Below are positions 1 to 13,230 of a stretch of DNA of 64,000 nucleotides, piece after piece. The notes beneath the pieces were generated by a model. That model saw only the letters and a list, made by a program, of their open reading frames with translations. It had not been told where the DNA came from and ran no database searches. The stretch is taken from assembly GCA_950295325.1 (NCBI GenBank), contig OX485803.1, positions 60,465,554 to 60,529,553 on the forward strand, in the 5' to 3' direction. A program made the translations under genes and the position numbers. Every line of letters begins with the position of its first letter. Within the stretch, counting starts at the first letter, position 1. The stretch comes from Polytrichum commune. Its lineage: Eukaryota; Streptophyta; Polytrichopsida; Polytrichales; Polytrichaceae.

Positions 1-78
1 GTACATAGTTTTGATGTTTTATAGTAGACTTCCTTATCATTGTAGTGATATTCATCACATTGGGAAACTTTTTGGCAG
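1..78 (+). other. 3' end of a GCN1 intron
   Basis: The window opens inside an intron of GCN1. The acceptor is the AG at 77-78 (tttggcag), directly before the first exon in the window. No coding signal is seen in these bases. Confidence 0.8.
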
Positions 79-3000
79 GGTTTGGAGGATAAAGCCTGGC
101 GTACAAAGCAAGGAAGTGTGCAGCTTCTTGGTGCCATGGCTTTTTGTGCTCCTAAGCAACTCTCTCAGTGTCTGCCTACCATTGTGCCTAAATTGAGCGA
201 GGTGCAGACTTGTTTCTTTTTGCGAAATCTTTGGATCACTGTGAAAGACCTATTTGACAGGTGTTAGGTTAAGGCTCTCAAATGGGAATTTTGAGTTTAT
301 TGCCAAAGGTGGAGCTAGTTACTTTGTCAATGACTGGCTTTGGTCCCAATACAAGACTGGGACGTTATTGTGGTTTCTAATGAGGACACCCATTTACCTA
401 ATTGTGATTTATTGCAGGTTCTCACAGACACACATCCAAAAGTCCAATCGGCTGCACAGACTGCATTACAGCAGGTGTGTTTTTTCATTTATCATTTTCA
501 TAATAAGTGAGCTTTACTTAGCAATTATCGATACTAACATATAATAATCTGGTGTTGTTATATATGTGCCAGGTTGGGAGTGTCATAAGGAATCCTGAAA
601 TTGCTGCTTTGGTACCAACACTGCTGATTTCCATAGCAGATCCAAATGAGCACACGAAGACATCACTTGAACTTTTGCTGCAGGTGTGGCTTAGAACGTC
701 AACTTTTTGAGGACCAGATGAATCACTTGTTGATCAAACTTGGTCACTTACCCATTTTTTGGGATTTTGAAACTTCTGAAATTGCTAAGCTGTATTTTGT
801 TCTTCATCATCCATAACAACTTGGAAAGTGTACGCAGCATCAGAAATTCCATTTTAATTTTCTTTGGTCTTTAGAGTTCTGTAGTAGTCACATCTTTATT
901 TCAATTCTTGTCCCAGTCTTATATTGTGTAGCTGTCAGATTATTAACTATGTTGGTATTTCATGACCCCAATTTCTTTCTAAATGTTCATGTGGAGCATC
1001 CTTTTTGCAGACAACTTTTGTGAACTCTGTGGATGCACCATCTTTGGCATTGCTTGTCCCAATCGTGCATCGTGGTTTAAGAGAAAGAAGTGCAGAGACA
1101 AAGAAGAAAGCTGCTCAAATTGTTGGCAACATGAGCTCTTTAGTGTCTGAACATAAGGACATGCTTCCATATCTGAGTTTGCTTCTCCCTGAAGTTAAGA
1201 AGGTAACTATTATGTCCAGTGAATCATCCTTATGGATTTTGAAGCTTTTTATCCACTGCCTTAGTGGTTGACATGCTTGGTTCTTTGGAGCAGGTGTTGG
1301 TGGATCCTATTCCAGAAGTGCGTACTGTGGCAGCAAGAGCATTGGGCTCCTTGATCAAAGGAATGGGAGATGAGAACTTTAAAGACCTGGTTCCATGGCT
1401 CTTACAAACCCTCAAATCAGAAACTAGTAGCGTTGAGAGATCTGGAGCTGCTCAAGGTCTCAGTGAGGTATGCAATTATAAACTTGATGATGAGAAACAT
1501 TTCGAATGCAAGCAGAGGCTCGATAGAACCAGAGGCCTTTCATTGTTATACTAGTATTGGGCAATCAGATATGTTGTGCAGCGGGTTCAGGATGTGCTTT
1601 TGTGACTAGAAAAGCACATCCTTTTAACTTTTCCAGATATATTACAGATGTGTTTTGCAAGTTTTGCTCACCTGGCTGTCTTGGTTCTATGGTTGTCTAG
1701 CTGGCGTTTATCTTATTGTGATTGGGGTTTTTTTGTCGATACTTAGCAGTTATTGTCTGTTATTAGAAGTATGTGGATAGCAGCTGGTCATGCCTACAGA
1801 TTTTTAAAGGATTCTATGTGTCATTGTTCTGCAGGTCTTGGCGGCTATTGGAACCGGTTACTTTGAGTCACTACTACCTGACATCATCACAAATTGTTCA
1901 CATCAACGAGCTGCTGTCCGGGAGGGTTATCTTACACTTTTCAAGGTGACAATGCATCTCTAGCCACTTGCTCTGTGTGCTTCTATTCAGGAATGTCTTT
2001 GTTTTGCTGACAAGTGGTATATTGTGTTCCTATTTTGTGCAGTACTTGCCTGTTGCTCTTGGACCTGTGTTTCAAGACTATCTTCTACGAGTGCTGCCAG
2101 CAATTCTGGATGGTGTGTCATATTAGGCTTCCCATCTCTAGCAACAGTTGAATTGAACAAAGCAGTTTCAAATTTGTAGGACATGCATTTTTGTTATCGG
2201 GAACATTATTCAAGTGAATAACCACCACGAGCTTCATCTGTTGTAATCACTTTCACATTGATGTTGGTATTCTAGGTTTAGTTGCTGATTAGTCTGGGTC
2301 CTGACTTGTGAGAATAGCCAACAATCCATGGCACTTATGTACTGCTTCATATTTGACAGACAGTAACTCTATGCTGTGTTTTTATTCTAGGTCTTGCGGA
2401 TGAGAATGAGTCAGTTCGGGATGCTGCTCTAAGCGCTGGTCACATCCTTGTGGAGCACTATGCAACATCGTATGGAGGAAATAACCCTTCTTTTGTATTT
2501 TTTAAAATTGAAGTATTACTCTGCAGGATTTTCAAGGAATGAAGGCTTGTGGACTCAACTTTGTCATAGCTCTTCTGGAGATATGTAATGTTCTTTTGCG
2601 CTTTAATCAATTTCTCATGTGGGATTGGACTTGGTTTCAGTTCCCTTCCACTCTTGTTACCTGCGGTGGAAGAAGGCATATTCAATGACAACTGGCGTAT
2701 CCGACAGAGTTCTGTGGAACTCTTGGGTGATTTGCTTTTCAAGGTTTGTTCAGCCTGCTACAACAACGACTACCAGATTGTTGTGTGTTCCTTTATTTGC
2801 GATTAAGAATCATGTCAAATTTAATCATTCTTAACATGAGACTGCTGGATTGAATGTTGATGTGCAGGTGGCTGGAACATCTGGTAAAGTGGTAATTGAT
2901 GGAGGAAGTGATGACGAGGGTGCTAGCACAGAGGCACAAGGAAGGGCCATTGTCAATATTCTTGGTGCAGAGCGCCGAAATGAGGTTCTGGCTGCAGTCT

Positions 3001-6000
3001 ACATGGTGCGCTCAGATGTCAGCTTAGCTGTTCGGCAGGTGTGTGATTTCTCCAAACATTATCTCCTACATATATGAAGTGTTTTATAGATGTCTTAAAG
3101 CTCTTGTCAAACATATCCATTTCTGTTGTTCTGATAAGTGGCACAGTCTATTTATTGTTTCTGATTGTGGATTGTTCTTGATGCAGGCATCCCTTCATGT
3201 GTGGAAGACTGTTGTAGCCAATACTCCTAAAACACTGAAGGAGATCATGCCAGTGTTGATGAGCACCCTCATTGAATCTCTTGCATCAGTATCATCAGAA
3301 CGACGCCAGGTAGGCTCTTGTCTTCACTAATTTCGTCTGTATGGTCCTTTATTGAAGTTAGGAGGTTATTCTTCTTGACAATAAGAAGTAAGTTTAATGC
3401 AAGTCCAAGTCGCAATTATAACTGCATAAATCATTGTTTATATTTTCTCAGGTTGCAGGACGGTCACTGGGTGAGCTTGTGAGGAAGCTTGGCGAAAGGG
3501 TTCTTCCATCGATTATTCCTATATTGGCAAAGGGTCTGGAAGATGAAGTTCCAAGCACAAGACAGGTCTAGTTCTCATTCTTTCCTGGAACCTCAGATGA
3601 AATATATATTGCTCTATGGTTTCCTTTATTGATACGCCATCTTGTGCAGGGTGTGTGCATGGGACTCAGTGAAGTGATGGGAAGTGCTGGTAAACATCAG
3701 CTAGTGGCATATATGGGCGACCTTATTCCTACCATTAGAAGAGCTCTCTGTGATAGGTATGTGATTCCTTTCTTTTTTAGTCAAGGCGTATTGAAGGTTG
3801 GTTCTGCAGAATAGAAAATATGATATTGAAGAAAAATGTTCATATTTCATTTTTTATTTATGTGATTTTAATCATTTGTTGTACAAATGATCCAGAGTTT
3901 TGGAAGTTCGTGAGGCAGGAGGATTGGCATTCAGTACACTTTTCAAGGTTTTCTCGAAATCCCTGGCTCTTGAACCTTCTGCAGTCTCACTATTCTTGTT
4001 TACGATAATAATGATGATGGTGTATCTGGTTTCAGTTACGTTTTTAACAACTGTTTTGACGCAAGTAACTTTCTGGCCCTTGCTTCATCCAAAGAGTTGG
4101 GGATCTTGTTTCCCTGTCTGACTAGTGCTTCTTAATTTAGTTTGATTCACTTGAGTGATTATTCAGATTCTTTTGAAGTTCAGGTGGACACATTGTTAGC
4201 ATATGGCCTGCTTATTTAGTAGGAAGACGGAGCTACTTTATTTTTCATTTGATGAATATTGTTGAATCTACATTAAATCGCCTACTGTAGAGTCTGAGAT
4301 GAACCCTGCATTTCATTTGGACAAAAAATTTACATGTTTCATTTTGATCTACAGAGTGCTGGGATGCAAGCTGTTGATGAGATAGTTCCAGCTCTTCTCC
4401 ATGCTTTAGAGGATGATGAAACATCGACAACTGCTCTGGATGGTCTCAAGCAGATTCTCAGGTAGGACCTCTTTTCAAACCTTTGCAGAGTGGTCTGCTC
4501 AACCTGTCTAGGTTTTTCCGTCATTAGTTTGTGTCGTCTGGGCCATACTGGTTCTGAGAGGATTTGTGGTATAAAGTGCTGATTCTACTTGATTGTGGTA
4601 GGAACTAAATTGCAGTCCTTTTTTACATTTGTGGCGTACATTATGGTGGCTGATCTTGGAAGCTTTAAATAATTACATTGCAAGCATCCTTCAATCTCTT
4701 TGCTTTTTGCCCTTGCTTGTTAAATTCTCATGAGTGGTCATGTCTGCTAACAGTGTGAGGACAGCTGCTGTGCTTCCACATATCTTGCCAAAGCTTGTGC
4801 AAGTTCCATTGACGTAAGGACTTCACTCTTGTCTATTTTGACATTTTATGATTAAGCCTTGTGATGCACTTGTGTGACCCAAAGTTTTTAAAATCTTCTG
4901 ATTTGACAAATCATTTCCACATTATTGGTGCAGAGCTTTCAATGCCCACGCTCTAGGAGCACTTGCAGAGGTTGCAGGATCTGGTTTGAATGTTCATTTG
5001 TCCACCCTCCTACCACCCTTGATATCCACAATGGGTGGTGAAGACGAGGTAATTTTTTCTTGTTTACTCATTCCAGATCTCTGATAGAAGAATTCCACTT
5101 GAGGAATCTGTGTGAAACAGAGGCATTTAACTCTTTTTTCTTGTGGGCTTTGTGGTGTGGCTGCAGTCTATTGCACCTTTGGCAAGGAAAGCAGCAGAGA
5201 CAGTGGTTCTGGCTGTTGACACAGATGGATTTGAAACCCTTACCTCAGAACTTCTACGAGGCTTAGGTGATTCACAGGTGAGCTATTTATTGCATTTTAC
5301 TAAAGATGTATCCTGAACTGTTGTTTCTATGCTCCCTCTTTTGGTTTTAATGTTGGATGCTCACCAATCATTTGCATGTGTGCAGCCTGCTGTGCGTAGA
5401 GGTTCAGCCGGTCTTGTAGGGTTCTTATTCAAGAATACCAAGCTTGGTGTCGAAGAAGATGTCCCCAACCTACTTACCACGTTGGTGGTTATGCTCACTG
5501 ATAACGACCAAAGCACTGTACAGGTATTGAGCAGAATCCATTATTCCAGATTCTGCCCTCTTTTTAAATTGTTTATTCAGCTAATGTTTGTTTCAGTGTG
5601 TAATTCCCTTATATTATTTTATGGACGATACTGACCTTGGAACCACAGGCTGCATGGGAGGCACTTGGATGTGTTACTGGAACTATACCAAAGGAGAATT
5701 TGCCTTCTCTTCTGAAAGTAGCTCGCGATGCAGTCTCCACTGCTAGAGACAAAGAACGTCGCAAGCGCAAGGTAGATTTTAAAATTTCTTTCTGGCAATG
5801 GTACACATTTACTTGTACTCTTATAGACATGCTAGAAAGCTACATGTAACCATGTTCTGGCTGCCTCTCTTGTGCTTCAGTTGATTGTAGTTCTGGTGCA
5901 GTGGATGCTTACCCAGAATATTGATTATATTGATGACAGGGAGGATCTATCTTGATTCCTGGATTTTGTCTCCCCAAGGCACTACAACCAGTGTTGCAAA

Positions 6001-9000
6001 TCTATCTACAGGCAAGCATATGAAAAGATACAGCACAGGATATTCTTGTAGAATTGTTGATGTCTTTCTTCAGATTTTGATATATTAATACATCTGAGGT
6101 GTGACAGTTTCTTCTGGATCTTTTCTGTTTACCGAAGTGTATATTTGATTGATGATGCAGAGCCTCATGAGCGGTTCAGCAGATACAAGGGAGCAGGCAG
6201 CAGATGGAATTGGAGAGTTGATTGACGTGACAAGCGAGAGCTCTTTGAAACCATTTGTTGTCCCTATTACTGGGTACAGCATTCATATGACTTTTGAACT
6301 ATCTTTGTCTTTCTTGCTAACCCTGGTGGATACTGATGTTTATCCCTGTCTCTGTGCAGGCCTTTAATTCGAATTATAGGAGACAGATTCCCTTGGCAAG
6401 TGAAGAGCGCAATTCTTGGCACACTTGGAATTATGATCAGTAAGGGTGGAGCCGCTTTGAAGCCTTTCCTCCCACAGCTGCAAACAACGTTCATTAAGTG
6501 CTTGCAAGATAATTCTAGGTGACAATTCTACTACTTATAATTGTGTGGTAATTTTTTATTTTTTTTTAAATTTAAAAATTAATTTTTTTTGTATCAAAGT
6601 GTTAATAGCCATCACTATCTTTTGTTGATGTTCTTGTAAGTTATTCAATTTGTTGTCTGTAATGTCTATTTAGATTTTACAACTCGGCAATAAAAGCAGC
6701 AGGTTTAGTTACCATATGGCATAGCTATATTTGACACAGAGGTTCCTTTACAGGGCTGTGCGGTCCAAAGCAGCTTGGGCACTGGGGAAACTTACAAGAT
6801 TGAGCACTCGAGTTGATCCTCTTGTTGGAGACCTCCTTTCTGGTCTACAGGTCTGTTCTTTCTTCTACATGGTTGAAGAAGGTGTTGTGGACATGATTGC
6901 TGAATGCATGAAGTGATAATGTCGGAATTCTATATGTCAAACCAAAGTATGGCTTGATGTGACCAGAATATTGTTATGTCTGGAATCTTTCTGTGAGTGG
7001 TAAACATAGCTGATTGGAACATGTCTTCTGCTGAATCGCTTAAGTAAATGGGTTCTTAAGTTGAGGCTATGTCTATAGGTGTCAGAAGGAGGAGTGAAGG
7101 AGGCCACACTTGTTGCACTAGAAGGAGTTACAGCACACGCTGGTAAGAGTTTAAGTGGAGCTGTGAATGGACGAGTGTTAACAACACTACAAGCATTATT
7201 ACCATCTGAGGAGGATGTTGTTAGGACATCTTCAGCAAAAACACTGGGAATTGTTTCACAGGTGTGAAAATCCAGCTATTTCTTTGTACCACTGATAATA
7301 TAGATTCCTGCGCTCTTCCACATTGAGTTCTTTGGAGATGCCTATGATGTTAGCACATTCACACATTCGCACATTTGCACATATTATTAAGCTACAAGTA
7401 CACAAATATGTTGCAACACTGAAATAGACACTGAAATATAGGTAATTGTTCAATTGTAGTGTGCAACAGCATAATAGCATTCTACTTCTGGTGTACTAGA
7501 TGTTCTAAGAAGCTCCCCGTCATGCTTGTGAATGGTGAGCATCTCTTCATAAATGAAGAGCTGTGCCTTCAGGTTCACTTGTTTGTTGTACATCTGTAAA
7601 CTAGTTATTGATTTTGCTGAGTTGGCGTGAATTGGCAGCATGTGGGAGAAGCAGAGTTTGAGAAATTCATTCAAGCAATGTGCTCACCAAGCACTCAAGC
7701 ATGGACTCTTCGACATGGCTGCACACTTGCCTTGGCGTCTGTACTTCGACACGCTTCTTCCCGTGTCTGTGCTTCCCAGAGCCTACTTTTGGCTGTTGTT
7801 GGCTCCCTCAAAGCCAGGGCAAAAGATGACAAGGTATATGCATTTCTATTATGCTTGGATCTGAAAATATTTTGTTTATTACTTTAACTGAGCTGACACT
7901 GAACTTGGTCATGTGTTGCTAGGTTCCCGTGAGAGAAGGTGCTGCAAAGGCCATCGCAAGGCTCCTAGTTTTCCAAGTCCAGGAGCGGTTCTCACCTTCC
8001 TCTGTTGGAGAGCTATTGCCTGTTCTCAGCTTGCTACTAGTAGATAGTTCCAGTGATGTCCGAAGACGAGCTCTAAGAAGTGTGAAATCATTGGCTAAGG
8101 TGAGTATTCTCAACCTATCTCAATAGTAGTAGGCCACCGAATCTACTTGCTGGAGTTATTTCACAGTGCATTTGTCATTTGGAGAGGAATGGTGCATAAA
8201 AGTAAGTAGAGTTCACAATCTTGTTCTTTCCATGACGTGGTTGTCTGCCCTAGGTTATTTCAAAGTCTAAGTGCCCAATCAATACAATGTCCTTAAAAAC
8301 TCATGTCTGGGAAGGAATCTTGATACTTCAGGTTGGGAATGGTGTTTTGACTGTTTTCTGCAGGTTAATGTGGAGGGCTTAGTATTAGTTGCCGGTTCAG
8401 GTGTGGGTGAGTGCCTCCAGGATACGAGTGCACCTGTGCGGCTGGCAGCAGAACGCTGCGCACTTCATCTGTTCCAGCTCACCCGAGGTGAAGTTTGTTA
8501 TGCTTTTCATGCAATTGTTTTAATAGTGGTCATTTTTATCTTACACTGGAGTTCAAGCATTGTCTTGCATTTCGTGAGACTTTTTACTCCTCTAAAACAT
8601 ACAAAAGAATTTTTCTTGTGAATGAAATGCAGTAATTCTGCTCGTAGTACCTTAGACTCTAATGCACAGACATTAACCATCAGAATTTGAGGGTATGAAG
8701 TGCTTACTAGGAAAGTCTATCTTTCTGCAGGCAACGAGAATGTGCAAGCAGCTCAGAAATATATTACTGGTTTAGATGCTCGTCGGATTTCAAAGCAATC
8801 AGATCTCAGGTACATTTTTGTCCCCTTATCATTCCTTAAGCTCATATGCTGTTCCATCAATCTTCGCAATATTTACCTGCAACTCTTTGCTATTGAAGTA
8901 GTACATACTGTTTCAGGACAGTGGCATAACTCCTGGGTCTCTTGAAATCTCCTCCTTGTTGCTGCAGTGATGACAGTGAGGACTCTGAAGCAGAAGCTGT

Positions 9001-9010
9001 GCTTGGGTGA
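79..9010 (+). CDS. GCN1: GCN1 (ILITYHIA) translational activator of GCN2, C-terminal 30 exons (5' partial)
   Basis: GCN1 is a very large HEAT-repeat protein that binds translating or collided ribosomes and, with GCN20, hands uncharged-tRNA signals to the eIF2-alpha kinase GCN2; plants call it ILITYHIA. Exons read from splice sites: 79-201, 418-474, 573-683, 1011-1202, 1294-1467, 1835-1945, 2043-2112, 2391-2469, 2641-2743, 2868-3038, 3187-3309, 3452-3565, 3650-3756, 3896-3947, 4355-4461, 4754-4813, 4934-5048, 5167-5277, 5386-5523, 5649-5771, 5940-6011, 6161-6273, 6360-6518, 6754-6850, 7079-7261, 7639-7833, 7923-8099, 8364-8487, 8731-8809, 8968-9010. They sum to 3483 nt, an open frame of 1160 residues plus TGA. 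The fragment opens at [19 protein letters not shown], in the eEF3-like HEAT region, and runs through the family's GCN2-binding (RWD-binding) region to [16 protein letters not shown] and an acidic end ([14 protein letters not shown]). I know no other family that fits. Full GCN1 is about 2600-2700 residues, so more than half lies upstream. All introns are GT-AG except 6012-6160, which is GC-AG. Confidence 0.97.
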
Positions 9011-9714
9011 GATACTGAAAGTGGCTGAGGTTTACTATGCTTCTCAAGTTTCCTGAACGACTAAATATACAATTGGCACATGAAGTTCAGGAGATCCTCT
9101 TCACGTATTTGTAAACTTGATAGGAGAGGTTATGTCCTCTATTTTGCTAGCAAGGAGAGCAGCTGCAATGTTTCTCTGTAAGATGTCGTGCTACTCAAAG
9201 ACATTACGTACACTTGCACTAACATCAGCTCAATGTTCCTGTTAGCTCTGTTCGATTATATTCTGAGGTTGCTTGGGAGCTGTCTCAAGTAGTTCTTACC
9301 AGAATTGCTTAGAATTTTCCTCAAGTAGTTGTATCTGGTGTGCGAGTAAATTTCAAGCAAGAACACAATATTCATTTGGATCGTCATTGCTGTGGTCACA
9401 ACTCTGGGCTTACTGTGGTTGTGAATGAGTTATTTATTTATAACCTCAGTTTTGGGGACTGCATTAATCATGCTCATGCCATCTGTGCAAACACTACAGA
9501 CTTGCAATGTGAAAAAGAATGAAGACCTAAAATATTTGCATTGTAACTGAGTTCAAATTCGTCCACAACCAAACAGTGACATCAATGATATGTGTAGTTC
9601 ACAATTAATATATTTCAAAACACCCTCTGCGACTTTGACCCAATGCAGATTCTATTAAACTTGCATATCTGTTATGTGGTAACCAAATTCTACATTGGAA
9701 GATACAGTATAGTA
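9011..9714 (+). other. GCN1 3' UTR and downstream spacer
   Basis: T-rich sequence follows the GCN1 stop codon and probably contains the 3' UTR. I could not choose a poly(A) signal with confidence. The small open frame at 9340-9522 has no recognisable motif. The stretch ends where the dispersed repeat at 9715 begins. Confidence 0.4.
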
Positions 9715-10545
9715 GGTTAAGGTAGAGAAACCGAATATGGTGAATGACCACTACTGGTGCACTAGACTAGGCATAGAATGTTTCTTGTGTGAACCCAAAT
9801 TGGCTAATTGTAAAATTGGTGGTTCGAAAAGGATGTAGTCATTGGTCGGATAAGGTAGAATTACCAAAACATTGAATGACCGCTATTGGTGTACACTATT
9901 GAATAGGATGGAGTGATAGGTTGGATGCAATGATTGATTGAGTCGGTGTTGTTCCACACCACTTGGGTGCCATGGAGCTAACTGTTTGTGTGCATTTGAA
10001 TGCAGAGTAGGATATTTCAATCCTCAAATTGGGGAGACTACTGTACAAGTAGGTGGCTTGACTTCTTTGTCTCTTTGGGAAAATGTGACTAATTATTCAC
10101 ATGGAATAAAATTACGAAACAACTTGTATTCCTCATCATTTCCTCTACTCCATCTTGCAAAATATTGCACAAACTTCAAGCCACTCATTATGGCCGAATT
10201 AACTCATTTTTGCCATTTCCAAGTATCTACGGTAGGTGTTCTTTCTTACCATTTGTGATCATTTTTGGGTGTCATGAGTTAGTTGTTTTGTCTGCATTTG
10301 TATGTAGAGTAGGATATTTTGGTGCTCATATTAGGGAAACTCCAATGTACAAATAGGGGTTTTGACTTACTTCCCACTTTGAAAAAATGTAACTAATTAT
10401 TTATGTGGAATGAAATTACAAAATAACTTACATTCCTCATCATTTCCTCTACTCCGTCTCTGAAAATCATTGCATGAATTTCAAGCCACTCTTTCTGGCT
10501 AAATCAGCTTATTTTCACAATTTCCTGTATATCTACCTTATTAAC
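9715..10545. repeat. Dispersed repeat, two head-to-tail copies
   Basis: Two related copies of about 0.25-0.3 kb lie head to tail (about 9950-10225 and 10245-10530). They share 'gagtaggatatt', 'tgtgactaattatt/tgtaactaattatt', 'cctcatcatttcctctactc' and 'ttcaagccactc'. A third copy is at 12781-13230. A shorter motif, 'tgaatgaccactactggtg', occurs at about 9739 and again at about 9873. No transposase frame is seen, so the origin is unknown; a decayed LTR-type element is one possibility. Confidence 0.7.
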
Positions 10546-11736
10546 ATTGCCATCTCTCAACATTAATTGGCAAGTGATGAGGCCTAGGGATACTCAAAAT
10601 CTGAGTGAACATTCATCCCATTAACTGTGGTCTTTGCACTGCTTTTATATGTGAAAATGCTAGATGAGTGGATCTTATACATTAAAAGTTAGATTTCCTA
10701 CCCTCCTTTATAAGGTAACTGCACCCCTTCCTAACATCTTTCTTTTGGTGGCACTTACTTTTTATCCTTAAGTCATCAACATGTGAGTGCAACGATGTCA
10801 TCGAACAAGTCATTGCTAGAAGCGAGTAATCATGTGGGACATCAAGTATAAAATAGTGCCACTTTGGCCACTCATACTATGTAGTGGCATTTTGGATTAT
10901 CATTGGTAAGAAGTATGTAAGAACACTTTAAGAAGAGCACCAATTTTGGCCAATCACAATGGTTAATTGGGGATTTATTCACTCAATGAGGTGGTGTAAG
11001 TGGCGATCCACAAAAGGGGGGACAACACCTTCATCTAATAGAAGATCCTTGGGCCACGATAACGTTGAATTTGTGATAATTCTCACCTAGCAATCCAACA
11101 TCAATGGAAACCCCGAGTGGATAGTAAAAGACTCGTCTCTTAAAACAACTTTGAAATTTTTTGTAGGTTGTATATGAATTTATCATTTTCCAATAAACAT
11201 TTTGTAGACTATGTATATATTTACTAATCTACAGAAAAAATTGAAAATTTTCCGAGCTATTCAACAAGCCAGAAGTAGCAAACATTGCTTGAAGTGTCTT
11301 TTTTAAGGCTGAATTGTCTAATTTGAAAGCCTCCATTTAGTTGGTTATGTTATAGTGTGCTTGGGGCCGGCCCGAGCACCGGCCCAATTCATGTCCTTTA
11401 AGCCCTCAATCTGGCCCCACTTTATGAACTTTTTTCGGGCCCAACCTTGTCCCATGTAAAGTGATGAGGCCCGATTCTAGGGACCGATGATCTCAAGGGT
11501 TAAGTTTCATGAAGCTTACCATGGTCAATGCCCAGTGTTCTCAACAATTAAGTTTCACGACACTTACCATGGAGGATGACCTCTATAGGGTTGTGGTTAG
11601 TGAATCAAAATCGGGTCCCACTAGACTAAACTGGGGCCTTTGAATCTATTCCAACATCAAAATGCTCCTATAAATTTATCTACCATATTCAATGGATTGA
11701 CCGATGAGTGTGGTTTAGGAGGCACACCAAATTCTT
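10546..11736. other. Non-coding spacer
   Basis: I see no coding potential here. Around 11365-11475 there is a GGCC/GGGCCC-rich patch (ggccggcccgagcaccggcc), and a similar patch occurs at about 12495-12730. The two patches flank the 142-bp tandem array and may be two parts of one decayed element. Confidence 0.4.
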
Positions 11737-12415
11737 GATTAATGGCTTAAATATGAATTTTTTGTCTTAAGTGTATAATTAGCACCTTAATTGTTGTGTT
11801 ATTAGCCTTATGCTAACATATTTATACTAATTTTTGCCTTATTAGATTAACCCATAGCCTAAGCCATACCATATGCTTGATTAAATGCTTAAATGTTTCA
11901 TTTTTATCTTAAGTGTGTGATTACCACCCTAATTGTTGTGTTATTAGCCTAATGCTACCATAATTGTGCTAATTATTGTTTTATTGGACTAACCCATTGC
12001 CTAATGCATGCCAAAATCTTCATTGATGACCTAAATGTTTCATTATTATCTTAAGTGTATGATTAACGTGTTAATTATTGTGTTATTACCCTATTGTCCA
12101 CATACTTATACTAATTGTTGCCTTATTAGACTCACCCATAGCCTAAGCCATACCATGTGCTTGATTAATTGCTTAAATGTTTCATTTTTATCTTAAGTGT
12201 GTGATTAGCACCCTGATTGTTGTGTTATTAGCCTATTGCTATCATATTTATGCTAATTGATGCGTTATTAGACTAACCCATAACCTAAGCGATACTATAT
12301 GCTTGATTAAATGCTTAAGTGTTTCATTTGTATCTTAAGTGTGTGACTAATGCCCTACTCGTTGCCTAATTAGTCTAATACAATCATATTTATGCTAATT
12401 GTTGTGTTATTAGAG
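11737..12415. repeat. 142-bp tandem repeat, about 4.8 units
   Basis: Unit starts recognised by 'gattaaatgcttaaatgttt' or its variants lie at 11737, 11879, 12021, 12163 and 12305, which is exactly 142 bp apart each time. Each unit contains 'cttaagtgtgtgatta', 'attgttgtgttattagcc', 'tttatgctaatt' and 'taacccatagcctaag'. The last unit breaks off near 12415. Units differ by scattered substitutions but keep their length, so this looks like a small satellite-like array made by tandem duplication. No coding function is seen. Confidence 0.9.
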
Positions 12416-12780
12416 GAGTGGAGAGGAGAGGAGAGGAAAATAATTAACCCCCTAAAGATTGACAGACAAGATGACCTCAATCCAACGGATGAGTGCAATC
12501 CGGCCCCAAATGAGAGTTCGGGCCGAGGAAAAGCTCGTCCCGATTTCTTCACTAGGGCCCGATGGTTTGGCGCCAAATTTGTGCCACTTAGGACGCCACA
12601 TGGGACGAGTGAGTGTTCAGGCCGGCCCCTAGTATAAAGCCCTTGGGCCCAATTTGATGAAATCAAGCGATCCTATTGGCCCAAATTTTGAGAGTTCAGG
12701 CCGGCCTTCAATCCGGCCCCAAGTATAAAATGGCCCTTAGACAAGTGAGATCCTATTAGACCAACATGAAATTTGTAGTA
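12416..12780. other. GGCC-rich spacer after the tandem array
   Basis: Non-coding sequence with several copies of 'caggccggcc' and 'cggcccc(a)agtataaa', resembling the patch at 11365-11475 on the other side of the array. No gene is supported. Confidence 0.4.
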
Positions 12781-13230
12781 CTGAGGGTATAAAAACCGAC
12801 AACAATGAATGACCACTATTGGTGCACTAGACTAGGGGTAGAATGTGTATTGTTTGGACTTTAAATGGCTGATTGTAGAAATAGTAGCTTGAAAAGGATG
12901 CAATGATTGGCTAGATAGGTGTTGTTTCACACCACTTGCGATCACTTGTGGGTGTCATTGAGTTAAGCATTTTGCGTGCATTCATATGCAAAGTAGGATA
13001 CGTCGATGCTCAAATCAAGAAGACTCTACTATACAAATAGGAGGGTTTGACTTACTTGCCTCTTTGAGAAAATGTAACTAACTATTTACTTGAAATAAAA
13101 TTATGAAACAACTTGCATTCCTCATCATTTCCTCTACTCCGTCTTTGAAAAATATTGCACAAATTTCAAGCCACTCTTTATGGCTGAGTCAGCTTATTTT
13201 CACCGTTTTCTTTGTATCAAGTTCCCCAAT
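12781..13230. repeat. Third copy of the 9.7-10.5 kb repeat
   Basis: This repeats the motif order seen at 9715-10545: 'gaatgaccactattggtgca', 'ctagactagg', a gap, 'gggtgtcattgagttaa', 'gcaaagtagga', 'aaatgtaactaac', 'cctcatcatttcctctactc', 'ttcaagccactctttatgg'. It lies in direct orientation about 3 kb from the first copies, with the 142-bp array between. Direct repeats around a non-coding core would fit a decayed LTR-type or other composite element, but no primer-binding site or polypurine tract was recognised. Confidence 0.65.

Noticed and set aside
9715-13230. A complete LTR retrotransposon bounded by the direct repeats
   Set aside because: No gag/pol coding sequence, primer-binding site, polypurine tract or clear target duplication was found, and the left side has two copies.
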